Source: Pseudacidovorax sp. | GTDB lineage: Bacteria; Pseudomonadota; Gammaproteobacteria; Burkholderiales; Burkholderiaceae_C | Reading direction: 5' to 3' | Length of the DNA: 64,000 nt | Assembly: GCF_017991995.1 (NCBI RefSeq) | Contig: NZ_JAGOPN010000010.1 | Location: forward strand, 124,001 to 188,000 | Part shown: positions 8,504-17,448 of the stretch, in pieces | Layout of the letters: every line of letters starts with the position of its first letter | How positions within the stretch are numbered: the first letter of the stretch is position 1 | The notes under the pieces: model-generated | Database searches by the model: none | What the model saw: the letters and a program-made list of their open reading frames with translations, nothing else | What the model was told of the DNA's origin: nothing | Program-made: the position numbers and the translations under genes

Positions 8504-10087
8504 TCAGTGGGTGTGCGTGGCAGAGCCCTTGCCCTGCTCCGACTTGACGACAAAGCTGCCGGCGGCGGCGTAGCTGCTGCCTGCCTTCAGCCCACCCAGC
8601 ACCTCGACGCGCTTGCCGTCGGAGCGACCCAGCTGCACCGGCTGGGCCACGAAGCCGCCTGGCACCTTGAGGAACACCACCGGCCGGTCCTCCACCGTCT
8701 GGATCGCCGATGACGCCACCGTGACCGGCGCGGCCACCTCCTCGGCCACCACCTCGATGTTCACGAACAGGCCAGGGCGCCAGGCGCCCTGCGGGTTGGC
8801 CAGGGTGACGCGGGCGCGGGCCGTGCGCGTCTGCTCGCCGATGAGCGAGCCGACATAGGCCACCGTGCCGCTGGCACTGGCGTCGAAGGCGCCGGAGCGC
8901 ACGACCGCCTTCTCGCCCACGCGCACCCGGGGCAGCTCCCGCGCGGGGATGCTCATCTCGGCCCAGACGGTGGACAGATCGGAGATGGTAAACACCTGCG
9001 TGTCCTCGCGTACCGCCTCGCCCAGGGCGATGTGCTTCTCAACCACGACACCGTCGAAGGGTGCCCTTAGCTCGACGCGCCCGAGGGAGCTGCTGCCCGG
9101 CGAAGCGCCAAGCGTCAGCAGTTTCTGGTTGGCGTTGGCCGCGGCGATCTCAGCCTCGCGCAGCGCCTGGCGCGCCTGCAGCACATCCTGCTCCGGGGAG
9201 ATCTTCTCCTCCCACAGTTTCTTCTCGCGCTCGTAGGTGGTCCGGGCCAGTTCCTTGCGCTGCAGGGCGGATTGCAGTTCGGCGCGGGTCTCGGAGACGG
9301 CGCTGCTGGAGATCACCGCCAGCACCTGCCCCTTCCTGACCTGCTGCCCCAGGTTGGCGCCCACGCTGTCGACCACGCCCGCCACGCGCGGGACGATGTG
9401 CGCAGTGCGGTCCTCGTTGAAGCGGATCTCGCCGGGCAGTTGCAGGCCGCCGTGGATAGTGGCTGGTGCCGCGCTGTCCAGCGTGATGCCGGCGGAGCGG
9501 ATCTGCGCATCGCTCATGGCCACCTTGCCCTCGTCGCGGGTGAAGGCGAAGAGATAGCTCTCGCGGGATGTCTGCACCTCGACCGTGGCTTCGAAGTTGT
9601 GCGGCTCGGCCACCGGTTGCTCGCTGGTAAGCACGCCCTGTTGGGGCTGGAGCCGGAATTCCTGCTTCTCGCCGCTGGGGCGTGTCAGGGCGATCACCAC
9701 TGTGGCGCCTGCCGCATCGGCAGGCTGGTTCTTCTCGAAGGTCCAGGCCTTGAAGCGCGGCTCGCCGCCTTCCTCGCTCAGCAGCAGCTCCAGAGAGAAG
9801 TCGCCATCGGCAAAGAGCTGGCCGCCGTGCGGTCCCTTGGGTGCCTGCTCTTCGGCATGGCCGGCTTCACCTCCTCCCTCACCGTGGGCATGACCGTGAC
9901 CGTCGTCACCTTCCTTGGCCCCGGCGGCGTGGTCGCCGTGGCTGTCCGCTGCGGGTTTGCCGCCCGTCTGGGTGAGGATGAGCACCCCGGCGATGACGCC
10001 CAGCACGAGCAGCACGGCGATGGCGACGAGTTGCCTGGACCGCGAGGCCCCCCTGCCCTGCGGCTGCGGCGATGGATTGGGATTCAT
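8504..10087 (-). CDS. czcB: CzcB-type periplasmic adaptor (membrane fusion protein)
   Basis: Periplasmic adaptor of the Czc pump, 527 residues (Cupriavidus CzcB is ~520). An N-terminal membrane anchor (about residues 18-40) is followed by a His-rich segment (DSHGDHAAG, then GHGHAHGEG and GHAEEQ) that probably binds metal before hand-over. The extra N-terminal domain PKGPHGGQLFADGDFSLEL is characteristic of CzcB and absent from most adaptors. The hairpin, lipoyl and beta-barrel domains follow (VPRVAGVVDSVGANLGQ; LRAPFDGVVVEKHIALGE). The start codon overlaps the czcC stop by 4 bases, indicating translational coupling. Confidence 0.95.
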   Translation of the reverse strand: MNPNPSPQPQGRGASRSRQLVAIAVLLVLGVIAGVLILTQTGGKPAADSHGDHAAGAKEGDDGHGHAHGEGGGEAGHAEEQAPKGPHGGQLFADGDFSLELLLSEEGGEPRFKAWTFEKNQPADAAGATVVIALTRPSGEKQEFRLQPQQGVLTSEQPVAEPHNFEATVEVQTSRESYLFAFTRDEGKVAMSDAQIRSAGITLDSAAPATIHGGLQLPGEIRFNEDRTAHIVPRVAGVVDSVGANLGQQVRKGQVLAVISSSAVSETRAELQSALQRKELARTTYEREKKLWEEKISPEQDVLQARQALREAEIAAANANQKLLTLGASPGSSSLGRVELRAPFDGVVVEKHIALGEAVREDTQVFTISDLSTVWAEMSIPARELPRVRVGEKAVVRSGAFDASASGTVAYVGSLIGEQTRTARARVTLANPQGAWRPGLFVNIEVVAEEVAAPVTVASSAIQTVEDRPVVFLKVPGGFVAQPVQLGRSDGKRVEVLGGLKAGSSYAAAGSFVVKSEQGKGSATHTH

Positions 10088-11367
10088 GGACGTTCCTTGG
10101 AAAGCGTGGAAGGAGGCGTGCCGGGAGCACCGAGCAGGCGCTGCAGGTCGGCCGCTGCCTGATGAGCCTGGGCCAGAGCCCGCAGGTACTGCGACCTGGA
10201 CTGCAGCAGGGTGCGCTGCGCGTCCAGCGCTTCGAGGTAGCTGAACTTGCCCAGCTCGAAGCCCTTGGTGGCTGCGTCGAAGGCGCTTTGCGCACCGGGC
10301 AGCACCTCCTCGCGCAGCGTGTTGACCTCGGCCAGGGCCGTCTCGAAACGCTGACGCGCGGCCGTGGCTTCCGAGCGAACGCGCAACTCGGCGGCCTGCG
10401 CGAGGTCTTCGGCCTTGTCCAGCCGGCGCAGGGCCTCCTGCAGGTTGCCCCGGCTCGTGTCGAAGATCGGCAGTGGAATGGAGATGCCGACGACGGCCTG
10501 GTTGCGCGCCAGTTCCTGCTCGCGCTTGGCGCCGACGGTGAGCGTGACGTCCGGGATCCGTTTGGCACGCTCCAGCTCGGCCAGCGCCTGCAGGCGGCGT
10601 GCGTCCAGGCGAGCCTCCCTGACAGCGGGTGCCGAGTCCACGCGGGACGATACTTCCTCGGCGGCCGGCAGCGCCTGGATGTTCAGCGCATCACCGTCCA
10701 CCCGGCCGATCTCTGGACCGGGGCCGATGGCGGCGCGCAACTGGCTCAGCGCGGTGCGCAGTTCGCCCTGCGCCTGCACCCGCTCGAGACGCACGCCAGC
10801 CTCGGCCACGCGTGCCTTGGTTTCCTCCACCGGCGACACCTTGCCCGCCGTCACCCGCTTGCTGGCTGCATCCCGGCCGCGCTGCGCGAGGTCGAGCGAG
10901 GCCTGTGCCAGGGTCAGGCGCTCCTGGGCCACCAGCGCCGCGAAGAAGGCCGACGTGACGCTGGCCTCGAGATCGGTCTTCCGCGCATCGAGCTGGCTGC
11001 GCGCGATGTCAATGGCACGCTCGGCCGCCTCGATGCGCGCGCTGCGCTTGCCGCCCAGTTCGATGGGCTGGCTCAGGGTCAGCGTCGTGGTGCGCGTCTC
11101 GCGCCGCTGATCCTCCCACTGCGCTTCGAGGGTGGGATTCGGCAGGGCGCCGGCTTGAACCCGGGCTCCTTCGGCTGCTTCCAGTTCATGGCGCGCTGCA
11201 GACAGCTCGGGGTTGGTCTGCCGCGCCTGCAGCATGGCCTCGGCGAGGGTCAGCGCCGCTGCCTGTCGGGCCGGCACCTGCGACGCTGGCATATTCGTCT
11301 GGGCTGCCGTAGGGCAGCCCGCGAGCGCCAGGATCGCCCACGCGATCGGCGCCAAGTTCCTGTACAT
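10084..11367 (-). CDS. czcC: CzcC-type outer-membrane efflux channel
   Basis: TolC-fold outer-membrane factor of the Czc pump, 427 residues, standard length. The N-terminus has a signal with a lipobox-like ILALAGC, so it is probably a lipoprotein. Two OEP repeats are visible: the first around PNPTLEAQWEDQRR with ELGGKRSARIEAA, the second around IPDVTLTVGAKREQELARNQAVVGISIPLPIFD, a typical CzcC signature. Long heptad-rich helices lie between them. It precedes czcB with a 4-base ATGA-type overlap and follows czcI by ~80 bases, matching the czcICBA order of Cupriavidus. Confidence 0.95.
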   Translation of the reverse strand: MYRNLAPIAWAILALAGCPTAAQTNMPASQVPARQAAALTLAEAMLQARQTNPELSAARHELEAAEGARVQAGALPNPTLEAQWEDQRRETRTTTLTLSQPIELGGKRSARIEAAERAIDIARSQLDARKTDLEASVTSAFFAALVAQERLTLAQASLDLAQRGRDAASKRVTAGKVSPVEETKARVAEAGVRLERVQAQGELRTALSQLRAAIGPGPEIGRVDGDALNIQALPAAEEVSSRVDSAPAVREARLDARRLQALAELERAKRIPDVTLTVGAKREQELARNQAVVGISIPLPIFDTSRGNLQEALRRLDKAEDLAQAAELRVRSEATAARQRFETALAEVNTLREEVLPGAQSAFDAATKGFELGKFSYLEALDAQRTLLQSRSQYLRALAQAHQAAADLQRLLGAPGTPPSTLSKERP

Positions 11368-11450
11368 CGGGTTCTCCAGTCAAGAGGGGACAGAAAGGCC
11401 GATGCAGCAGCTCTGGGGGAAGTGTCGAAGGATGTGGAGCGCTGCACCGT

Positions 11451-11819
11451 TCAGGCGGTGCGGCGCCATTTGGGGCGTTCGATGTCGCGAGGTTGATCGC
11501 TGCTGTACCGCGCCAGCGTGATCGTGGCAAAGACATGCGAAGTCGACTCGGCCACGTGATCGGTGGTCAAAGGCAATGCCTGCAGGGTCAGACCGTGGCA
11601 TGCCGTGCAGTCAAGATCCTCACTCGGGCCGGACGGATCATCCAACTGGTCTTGGGCCGCCGCGGAGGCGTCGGATGCGGCACGGTCGTGCTGGTGTGTG
11701 TGATGGCCGAGGTGGCTCGCTCCCGGCGCCGCCTCGTGGCGACAGTAAGGCGCGGCTGCCGACCATGCCCATTGCCACGGCAAAGCAGCAAGGAGGAAGA
11801 CGAGAAGCCAGCGGCGCAT
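11451..11819 (-). CDS. czcI: CzcI-like small secreted regulator/metal protein
   Basis: A 122-residue exported protein and first gene of the czcICBA cluster. From the ATG at 11819 it has a clear signal peptide (MRRWLLVFLLAALPWQWAWS); ten extra codons upstream in the open frame are unlikely to be used. The mature N-terminus AAAPYCRHE, then SHLGHHTHQHD, and a DCTACHG motif give a Cys/His pattern matching CzcI, a periplasmic protein of Cupriavidus reported to affect czc induction. The last ~30 residues are Arg-rich and less typical. A Cop-box-like site lies ~150 bases upstream. Confidence 0.85.
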   Translation of the reverse strand: MRRWLLVFLLAALPWQWAWSAAAPYCRHEAAPGASHLGHHTHQHDRAASDASAAAQDQLDDPSGPSEDLDCTACHGLTLQALPLTTDHVAESTSHVFATITLARYSSDQPRDIERPKWRRTA

Positions 11820-11969
11820 GGGCGAGTGCGATTGAGTTGATGGCGGCAAGGCGATCGCCAGGAGCGCTTGCTGCGCATGGTCGGGTCCAGATTCCAGGCA
11901 GCGGGCTGTTCACCTCAACGCCGCACGGACCATGCTAGTGGGCGAGATGGCCGCTTATCTAACGGGAAA

Positions 11970-11984
11970 ATTACAAGTCTGTCA
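11970..11984 (-). promoter_or_regulatory. Cus/Cop-box-like operator upstream of czcI
   Basis: On the minus strand the sequence reads TGACAGACTTGTAAT, that is TGACA-N4-TGTAAT, one base off a perfect TGACA-N4-TGTCA. It lies ~150 bp upstream of czcI in a region with no gene and is oriented to serve czcICBA. It shares half-sites and spacing with the site at 2117-2132, which supports a shared regulator (the OmpR-type protein at the window start). Confidence 0.65.
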
Positions 11985-12064
11985 TCTTGGATTCGACAGC
12001 CTATGGTCGTGCCTCAGCTGGCAACTGTCGTCAAGCATGACGATGACAAGCTCGTTCTCCCAGC

Positions 12065-12447
12065 GTCGCCCTGCAGCAAGTGCTCAATGCCAGCCTGCGC
12101 ACCCAGATCGATTCCCTCTGGTGGGACGGCTTCGTGAGCTACTTCGTCGGCACGGTGGCGATGCTGGTCGTCGCGCCGGCCGGCCTGGGAGCGGGAGGCC
12201 ATAGCTGGGTCGCCTGGACAGGCGGCCTGTTCGGGGCCATCTTCATTGCCATCGCGATCCTGATGGCGCCGCGCCTGGGTGCGACGATGGTGCTGGCATC
12301 GCCGCCGTGGGGCAGTTGCAGCTGCTGCAGCCTTTCATGGGGTTCGGCGGGGCCGCCGTGCTACCCCACGAAAAGGTGAGCTGGACGATGCTGGTGGCGA
12401 CGCTGGTCGCCGTGATCTGTGCGCCTTCGTGCTACGCGCGGCCCTGA
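12065..12447 (+). pseudogene. Chimeric remnant of two membrane transporters (DUF606/YdcZ plus EamA)
   Basis: No intact gene. Bases ~12065-12294 encode a piece of a YdcZ/DUF606-family membrane protein (VALQQVLNASLRTQ, then FGAIFIAIAILMAPRLGATMVLA). From 12295 another frame encodes what looks like the C-terminus of an unrelated EamA-type transporter (GIAAVGQLQLLQPF, then HEKVSWTMLVATLVAV) and stops at 12445-12447. The two pieces are in different frames and belong to families of similar topology, so the junction near 12290 probably arose by deletion between two neighbouring transporter genes. Family calls rest on my recollection of the signatures. Confidence 0.6.
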
Positions 12448-13115
12448 ACATGGGGAACCCAGTGCTGGCGCACAGCCGCTCGCATCCGAGCGCCCGCCGG
12501 CGTGACCATCGATCTCGCACGCATCCTGGCCGGCCGACTGGGGCTGACACTCCAACTGCTGGAGTTCGACACGCCCGGCGCCGCGGGCGCAGCGCTGAGT
12601 TCGGGCGCCGCCGACATCGGGTTCCTGGCGGTCGATCCCGTTCGCGCCCAAAAACTGCGCTTCACCTCGCCCTATGTGCGCATCGAAGGCGCCTACCTCG
12701 TTCGCGAATCCTCGCCCTTAGTCACCAACGAAGATGTGGACCGACCCGGCATCCGCGTGGTTGTCGGCACGGCCAGCGCGTATGCCCTGTTCCTGGAACG
12801 TCATCTCTCGCAGGCGAAACTCGTCGAGGTGCCCAGGCCGAGCAGGTGGCAGACGCCTTCGCCGCCGACTCGAGCTTGAACGTGGCCGCCGGCGTCCGGC
12901 AGCAACTGCACGCCGATGCCATTCGGTTGCCTGGAATGCGGCCACTGCCGGGCGCCTTTATGACTATCGAGCAGGCGATGGTCCTGCCGCGTGACCGCAG
13001 CGAGCCTGCAGCGCGGTTCATCGAGACCTCTATCACCGAACAGCGCTGCAGCGGCATGGTCGCCGATGCGCTTGAACGCCATGGGATCGAGGGAGCCATG
13101 GTCGCAGACGCGTAG
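12448..13115 (+). pseudogene. Frameshifted amino-acid-type ABC substrate-binding protein
   Basis: Remnant of a family-3 periplasmic binding protein with at least two frameshifts and no signal peptide. Segments can be stitched: NPVLAH in one frame (~12459), then AGVTIDLARILAGRLGLTLQ through FTSPYVRIEGAYLVRE and RVVVGTASAYALFLERHL in the frame of 12502, then from about 12842 VADAFAADSSLNVAAGVRQQL through MVADALERHGIEGAMVA to the stop at 13115. The order of the pieces matches the normal fold, so this is decay by small indels and loss of the 5' end, not rearrangement. Confidence 0.75.
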
Positions 13116-13213
13116 TCTTACGGTGTCATGGATTTCCGATCGAACCTTCTCGACTTCGGGCCGGTTGATCGATGCATGCAGTCGCGCACTGGCTACACGG
13201 AGCCGCGACTGCC

Positions 13214-14695
13214 TCAGCCATCCAGCCCGCCCAAGCACAGGTACTTGATCTCGAGGAACTCCTCGATCCCGTACTTCGAGCCCTCGCGCCCCAGCCCCGA
13301 CTGCTTGACGCCGCCGAAGGGCGCCTCGGCGGTGGAGATCAGGCCGGTGTTCGCGCCGACGATGCCCGACTCCAGCTGCTCGGCCACGCGCCAGATGCGG
13401 CCCACGTCGCGGGTGTAGAAGTAGGCGGCCAGGCCGAACTCGGTGTCGTTGGCCATCGCGATGCCCTCGGCCTCGGTGTCGAAGGCGAAGACGGGCGCCA
13501 GCGGACCGAAGCTCTCCTCGCGCGCGAACAGCATGTCCTGCGTAGCACCGGCCACCACCGTCGGCTCGTAGAACAGGCCGCCCAGCGCATGGCGCCTGCC
13601 GCCGGTGAGCACCCGGCCGCCCTTGGCCACCGCGTCGGCCACGTGCTCCTCGATCTTGGCCACCGCCTTGTCGTCGATCAGCGGGCCCTGCGTCACGCCG
13701 GCCTCCAGCCCGTTGCCGACCTTCAGCGCGCGCACCTTCTCGACCAGCTTCGCGGTGAAGGCCTCCAGCACGCCGCGCTGCACGTAGATGCGGTTGGCGC
13801 ACACGCAGGTCTGCCCGGTGTTGCGGTACTTGGAGATCATCGCGCCCTCGACCGCCGCATCCAGGTCCGCGTCGTCGAACACCAGGAAGGGCGCGTTGCC
13901 GCCCAGCTCCAGCGAGAGCTTCTTGACCGTGTCAGCCGACTGCTTCATCAGCGTACGGCCCACCTCGGTGGAGCCGGTGAAGGTGAGCTTGCGCACGATC
14001 GGGCTGGCCGTCATCTCGCCGCCGATGGCGCTGGCCGAGCCGGTGAGCACCGACAGCAGCCCGTCGGGCAGGCCGGCGCGCTGCGCCAGCTCGGCGAAGG
14101 CCAGGGCGGAGAAGGGCGTCTGCGTGGCCGGCTTGACCACCATCGCGCAGCCGGCGGCCAGCGCCGGGCCGGCCTTGCGCGTGAGCATGGCGGTGGGGAA
14201 GTTCCAGGGCGTGATGGCGGCGGTGACGCCGATCGGCTGCTTGAGCGCCAGGATGCGCTTGTCGGCGCCGGGCGCGGGGATGGTGTCGCCGTACACCCGG
14301 CGCGCCTCCTCCGCGAACCATTCGATGAAGGAGGCCGCGTAGGCGATCTCGCCCTTGGCCTCGGCCAGCGGCTTGCCCTGCTCGCTGGTCATGATCAGCG
14401 CCAGGTCGTCGGTGTTCGCCAGCATCAGGTCGTTGAGCCTGCGCAGGATGGCGCTGCGCTCCTTGGCCGGGCGCGCGGCCCAGGCGCGCCAGGCGCCCTC
14501 GGCCGCCTCGATGGCGCGCCGCGTCTCGGCCGCGCCGCACACCGGCACGGTGCCGATGGTCTCGCCGGTGGCGGGGTTGGTCACCGCGATCGTCTTGCCT
14601 TCGTCGGCGTCGATCCATGCGCCGGCCAGAAAGGCCTGCTGGCGGAAGAGGGAAGGGTCCTTCAGGGGGAGTGCGCTCACGAGTCCGGGTTCCAT
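13214..14695 (-). CDS. gabD: NAD(P)-dependent succinate-semialdehyde dehydrogenase-like
   Basis: Soluble aldehyde dehydrogenase, 493 residues, normal for the GabD group; it oxidises succinate semialdehyde or a related semialdehyde to the acid. The nucleotide-fold motif TPWNFP, the glycine pair in FTGSTEVGR, the catalytic Glu in LELGGNAPF and the catalytic Cys in [11 protein letters not shown] are all present; the spacing and the [22 protein letters not shown] ending fit GabD. It is the last gene of a minus-strand group with a Bug protein, a carboxymuconolactone decarboxylase-like protein and a hydrolase, so its true substrate may be a semialdehyde from that unknown pathway. Confidence 0.9.
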   Translation of the reverse strand: MEPGLVSALPLKDPSLFRQQAFLAGAWIDADEGKTIAVTNPATGETIGTVPVCGAAETRRAIEAAEGAWRAWAARPAKERSAILRRLNDLMLANTDDLALIMTSEQGKPLAEAKGEIAYAASFIEWFAEEARRVYGDTIPAPGADKRILALKQPIGVTAAITPWNFPTAMLTRKAGPALAAGCAMVVKPATQTPFSALAFAELAQRAGLPDGLLSVLTGSASAIGGEMTASPIVRKLTFTGSTEVGRTLMKQSADTVKKLSLELGGNAPFLVFDDADLDAAVEGAMISKYRNTGQTCVCANRIYVQRGVLEAFTAKLVEKVRALKVGNGLEAGVTQGPLIDDKAVAKIEEHVADAVAKGGRVLTGGRRHALGGLFYEPTVVAGATQDMLFAREESFGPLAPVFAFDTEAEGIAMANDTEFGLAAYFYTRDVGRIWRVAEQLESGIVGANTGLISTAEAPFGGVKQSGLGREGSKYGIEEFLEIKYLCLGGLDG

Positions 14696-14704
14696 GTCTG
14701 TTCT

Positions 14705-15676
14705 TTACTGCGGCTCGATGCCGAGGCCCTTGAGCGTGCGCGCCCAGAACGCCGTTTCCTTGTTCACTTCCTCGCCGAACATCCCAGGCGGCAGCGGCGC
14801 GGGATCGTTGCCGAGCTTGTCGCGCAGCACGGCCTGGGCATCCGCGCGGGCGAGCACGCGGTTGACGTCGTTGGTAATGCGAGCGAGTACGTGGTCCGGG
14901 GTACCTGCCGGCGCGATGATCCCGGTCCACACTTGAGGAATGAAGCCCTGGTAGCCTTCCTCTTTCACGGTGGGCAGGTCGGGCAGATCGGAGAAGCGGT
15001 GCTCGGAGACGGCCGCCAGCAAACGGACCCGACCCGCCTTCGCTTGCTCCTTGAGCACCTGGGCGCCACCCCACACCAACTGCACGTCGTTGCGGATCAG
15101 CGCCGTGTTGTGTTCTGCCGCACCTTTGTACGCGACCGGCGTGAGATCCATGTGCAGTCCCTGCTTCAGCACCTCCATGCCGATGTCGATGATCGACGTA
15201 CGCCCCAGTCCGGCATAGTTCATCGTCCCCGGCCGGGCACGGCTGAGCGCGGCGAACTCACGCAGGTTCGGAACTGGCACCTTGTTGTTGGTGGCCAGAA
15301 CGATACGCAGAATCGCCAGGCGCGCCACCGGCTTCAAATCGCGGCCGATGCGGAAGTTGGCATTGCGATCAATGAGCGGCGCGATCACCAGTGACGATCC
15401 CGTCAACAGCAGAGTGTGCCCGTCGGCCGGCTGCTTGGACACGTAGTCGGCCGCCACCACGCCACCGGCACCCGGGCGGTTCTCCACGATGACGGGCTGC
15501 CCCCATTCCGCCTCAAGCCATTGAGCCACCTGGCGCGCCAGGATGTCGGTCGCCGAACCCGGACCCAGCGGCACCACCAGCTTGACCGGCATGGAGGGAA
15601 ATTCCGCTGCCGGCGCGCAGATCGCCACGGCCATCGCGGCGCAGGCGACCAGCCCTCTCAAGAATTGCTTCAGCAT
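14705..15676 (-). CDS. Bug-family (TctC) periplasmic solute-binding protein
   Basis: Exported 323-residue binding protein of the tripartite tricarboxylate transporter type, abundant in Burkholderiales. It has a signal peptide (residues 1-~23, ending ICAPA), then the family's first strand PVKLVVPLGPGSATDILAR and the VIVENRPGAGG loop. No TctA/TctB membrane genes are nearby, which is common for Bug proteins. It lies 9 bases upstream of gabD and just after the carboxymuconolactone decarboxylase-like gene, suggesting that its ligand is a carboxylated substrate of the same operon. The ligand cannot be predicted. Confidence 0.92.
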   Translation of the reverse strand: MLKQFLRGLVACAAMAVAICAPAAEFPSMPVKLVVPLGPGSATDILARQVAQWLEAEWGQPVIVENRPGAGGVVAADYVSKQPADGHTLLLTGSSLVIAPLIDRNANFRIGRDLKPVARLAILRIVLATNNKVPVPNLREFAALSRARPGTMNYAGLGRTSIIDIGMEVLKQGLHMDLTPVAYKGAAEHNTALIRNDVQLVWGGAQVLKEQAKAGRVRLLAAVSEHRFSDLPDLPTVKEEGYQGFIPQVWTGIIAPAGTPDHVLARITNDVNRVLARADAQAVLRDKLGNDPAPLPPGMFGEEVNKETAFWARTLKGLGIEPQ

Positions 15677-15695
15677 CGCGCAATGTCTCCTTGTT

Positions 15696-16100
15696 CTACG
15701 TCGATGGAGGCGCGGGATCCTGTGGTTGCTGCGCCTCTGCGAGATATTCGTTGGCCCATCGGAAGGCCTGGCTGCCGGTGGGCAGGCCGCAATAAATCAC
15801 CAACTGGAGCAAAACCTCCTGGATTTCCTCGTGCGTCGCGCCGTTGCGTAGCGCCCCTCCCACATGGGCCTTGAATTCGACCGGCTTGTTCTGCACCGCC
15901 AGCAAGGCCAAGCAGACCAAACTGCGAATCTTCCACGACACGCCCTCGCGCGACCACAATTCACCCCAGCAATAGCGCATGGCGAGTTCGTTCAGCGGCT
16001 GCGAGAAGCTGGTACGCGCCGCGGTGCTGCTCGCCACATGGGTCTCGCCCATCACGAATCGCCGGTTGGCCACACCCTTTTCGTAGAGCGGGTCGTTCAT
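15696..16100 (-). CDS. Carboxymuconolactone decarboxylase-family protein
   Basis: A 134-residue cytoplasmic protein of the AhpD/PcaC fold. The helix pair LNELAMRYCWGELWSREG and SLVCLALLAVQNKPVEFKAHVGGALRNGATHEEIQEVLLQLVIYCGLP is the family core; the H-x-x-x-A-x-x-x-G-A pattern is that of PcaC-like decarboxylases rather than CxxC peroxidoredoxins. It overlaps the hydrolase stop by 4 bases. With the hydrolase it resembles the lactone decarboxylase/enol-lactone hydrolase pairing of protocatechuate pathways, but the rest of a beta-ketoadipate pathway is missing, so the substrate is open. Confidence 0.87.
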   Translation of the reverse strand: MNDPLYEKGVANRRFVMGETHVASSTAARTSFSQPLNELAMRYCWGELWSREGVSWKIRSLVCLALLAVQNKPVEFKAHVGGALRNGATHEEIQEVLLQLVIYCGLPTGSQAFRWANEYLAEAQQPQDPAPPST

Positions 16101-16948
16101 GCCGACTGCTCCTCTTCGAGCATGTGCTCCAGCGCGCCATGCAGGCTGGGACGCAGCTTGGCGTAGTCCTCGATGACCGGGAAATGGCCCAGCCCCTCGA
16201 TCAGCGTGAACTGGGCGCCGGGGATCGCCTCAGCCACCTGCCGGGAGACGTCAGGCAGCGCCGAATAGTCATAGTCGCCCGAGATGATCGATACCTTGCA
16301 GCGGCGCGTATCGATGTCCTTGAGTTGGGCACGCACGTCGAACTCCCGCCCGAAGGCGGTATCGCCGGCATAGACACCCGGCCCGCCCTGAGCGTAGTAC
16401 CACCAATTCTCTCGCCGGGCCTCCTCCGGACTCAGAGGCGAATTCAGCCCGTACGTATAGCTGGCAGCGAACTCGCCGCCGTGGATCGCGGGGTGGTGCA
16501 GGAAGTCGTTGTGGCGGCCGATGCCATGGGCCACGCTTTGCAGGCCGATGACGCCGCGAAGCTCCTCGCCATGATCCACCGCCAGTTGCAGCACCACGAA
16601 GCCGCCGATGGAGCAACCCAGCAGGATGGGGCGTTCCAGTTCCAGCGCCCGATAGACCTCGCGGATGCAGCCCACGTAGAGACGACGAGTGAGTTCGTAC
16701 TTGCGCAGCCACCAGCCCGCGGGAGGATTCGAGCGCCCGTGGTAAGGCAGGTCGAATGCAATGACGCGAAAGCGCTGGGTGACTTCGCGGTCGTTGAGCA
16801 GGTGTCGCCACTGGCGGCTGTCGGCGCCGGCAGTGTGCAGGCACAGCAGCGGAATGCCCTGCCCCGCTTCCTCGTAGAAGATCCGGTAGGCGACACCATC
16901 GACCTCGATACCGAAGTAGCCGCCGCGGATAGGTTCGAAGCGGCTCAT
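16097..16948 (-). CDS. Alpha/beta-fold hydrolase
   Basis: A 283-residue serine hydrolase. The oxyanion region LLCLHTAGADSRQW, the nucleophile elbow GCSIGGFV (Ser nucleophile), the acid region SIISGDYDYS and the His in EGLGHFPVIEDY form the expected order. Gene neighbours (carboxymuconolactone decarboxylase-like, Bug protein, dehydrogenase) suggest hydrolysis of a lactone, ester or ring-fission product. It overlaps both neighbours by 4 bases, so it is translationally coupled within the operon. No signal peptide. Confidence 0.88.
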   Translation of the reverse strand: MSRFEPIRGGYFGIEVDGVAYRIFYEEAGQGIPLLCLHTAGADSRQWRHLLNDREVTQRFRVIAFDLPYHGRSNPPAGWWLRKYELTRRLYVGCIREVYRALELERPILLGCSIGGFVVLQLAVDHGEELRGVIGLQSVAHGIGRHNDFLHHPAIHGGEFAASYTYGLNSPLSPEEARRENWWYYAQGGPGVYAGDTAFGREFDVRAQLKDIDTRRCKVSIISGDYDYSALPDVSRQVAEAIPGAQFTLIEGLGHFPVIEDYAKLRPSLHGALEHMLEEEQSA

Positions 16949-17373
16949 TGCGGCTGCCCCTGGATCTGCATCAGCTCGAGCAGCCGGGTCATGGAGCGCG
17001 CGTTCTGTGCGAACAGCAGGGTGTCGCCCTCCATTTCGAACTCATCCACGCGCATTGCCATGGCAAAGACGCTGTTGTATAGCGGGGGCGCCGGCCGGGA
17101 GAAGAACTTGTCCCACACGGCATCCGGCGCACGGAAGCCGAAGTCGACGCGCCAGTCCAGCTTCTTGCCATGGCGCACGTCCACGACCTTGCCGTGCTGG
17201 AGTACGAGGTGGTGGCGCTGCGCGCCGAAAGCGAAGGCGACCGTGGCATTCAGATGCTGCCCCACCAGATCCATCTCGGGATCGTCGTTGATGCACTGAG
17301 CGACCTGGCGGAACCAGGCCGCGTCGCGCGGTGGAAGGCCACCCGCGTTTGATAGTGATTCAGAAGATTGCAT
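16945..17373 (-). CDS. SCP2-like / hypothetical protein, first gene of the catabolic operon
   Basis: A 142-residue soluble protein. I chose the ATG at 17373 over a TTG 27 bases upstream; neither has a clear ribosome site. The central part (VGQHLNATVAFAFGAQRHHLVLQHGKVVDV, then NSVFAMAMRVDEFEMEGDTLLFAQNARSMTRLLELM) resembles a sterol-carrier-protein-2-like lipid-binding fold, but the match is weak and I give no function. It is coupled to the hydrolase by a 4-base overlap and lies directly downstream of the truncated LysR-like gene. Confidence 0.7.
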   Translation of the reverse strand: MQSSESLSNAGGLPPRDAAWFRQVAQCINDDPEMDLVGQHLNATVAFAFGAQRHHLVLQHGKVVDVRHGKKLDWRVDFGFRAPDAVWDKFFSRPAPPLYNSVFAMAMRVDEFEMEGDTLLFAQNARSMTRLLELMQIQGQPQ

Positions 17374-17448
17374 ACCGCCAGCGTAGGCAGCGGAGAGCAA
17401 CCGCGCCAGCGAGAAATATCGAAGGCGCGCCTGGAGAAAAATCGATGA

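Noticed and set aside
6475-8547. 690-codon open frame antisense to czcA
   Set aside because: His/Asp/Gln/Arg-rich translation typical of a shadow frame; czcA is unambiguous.
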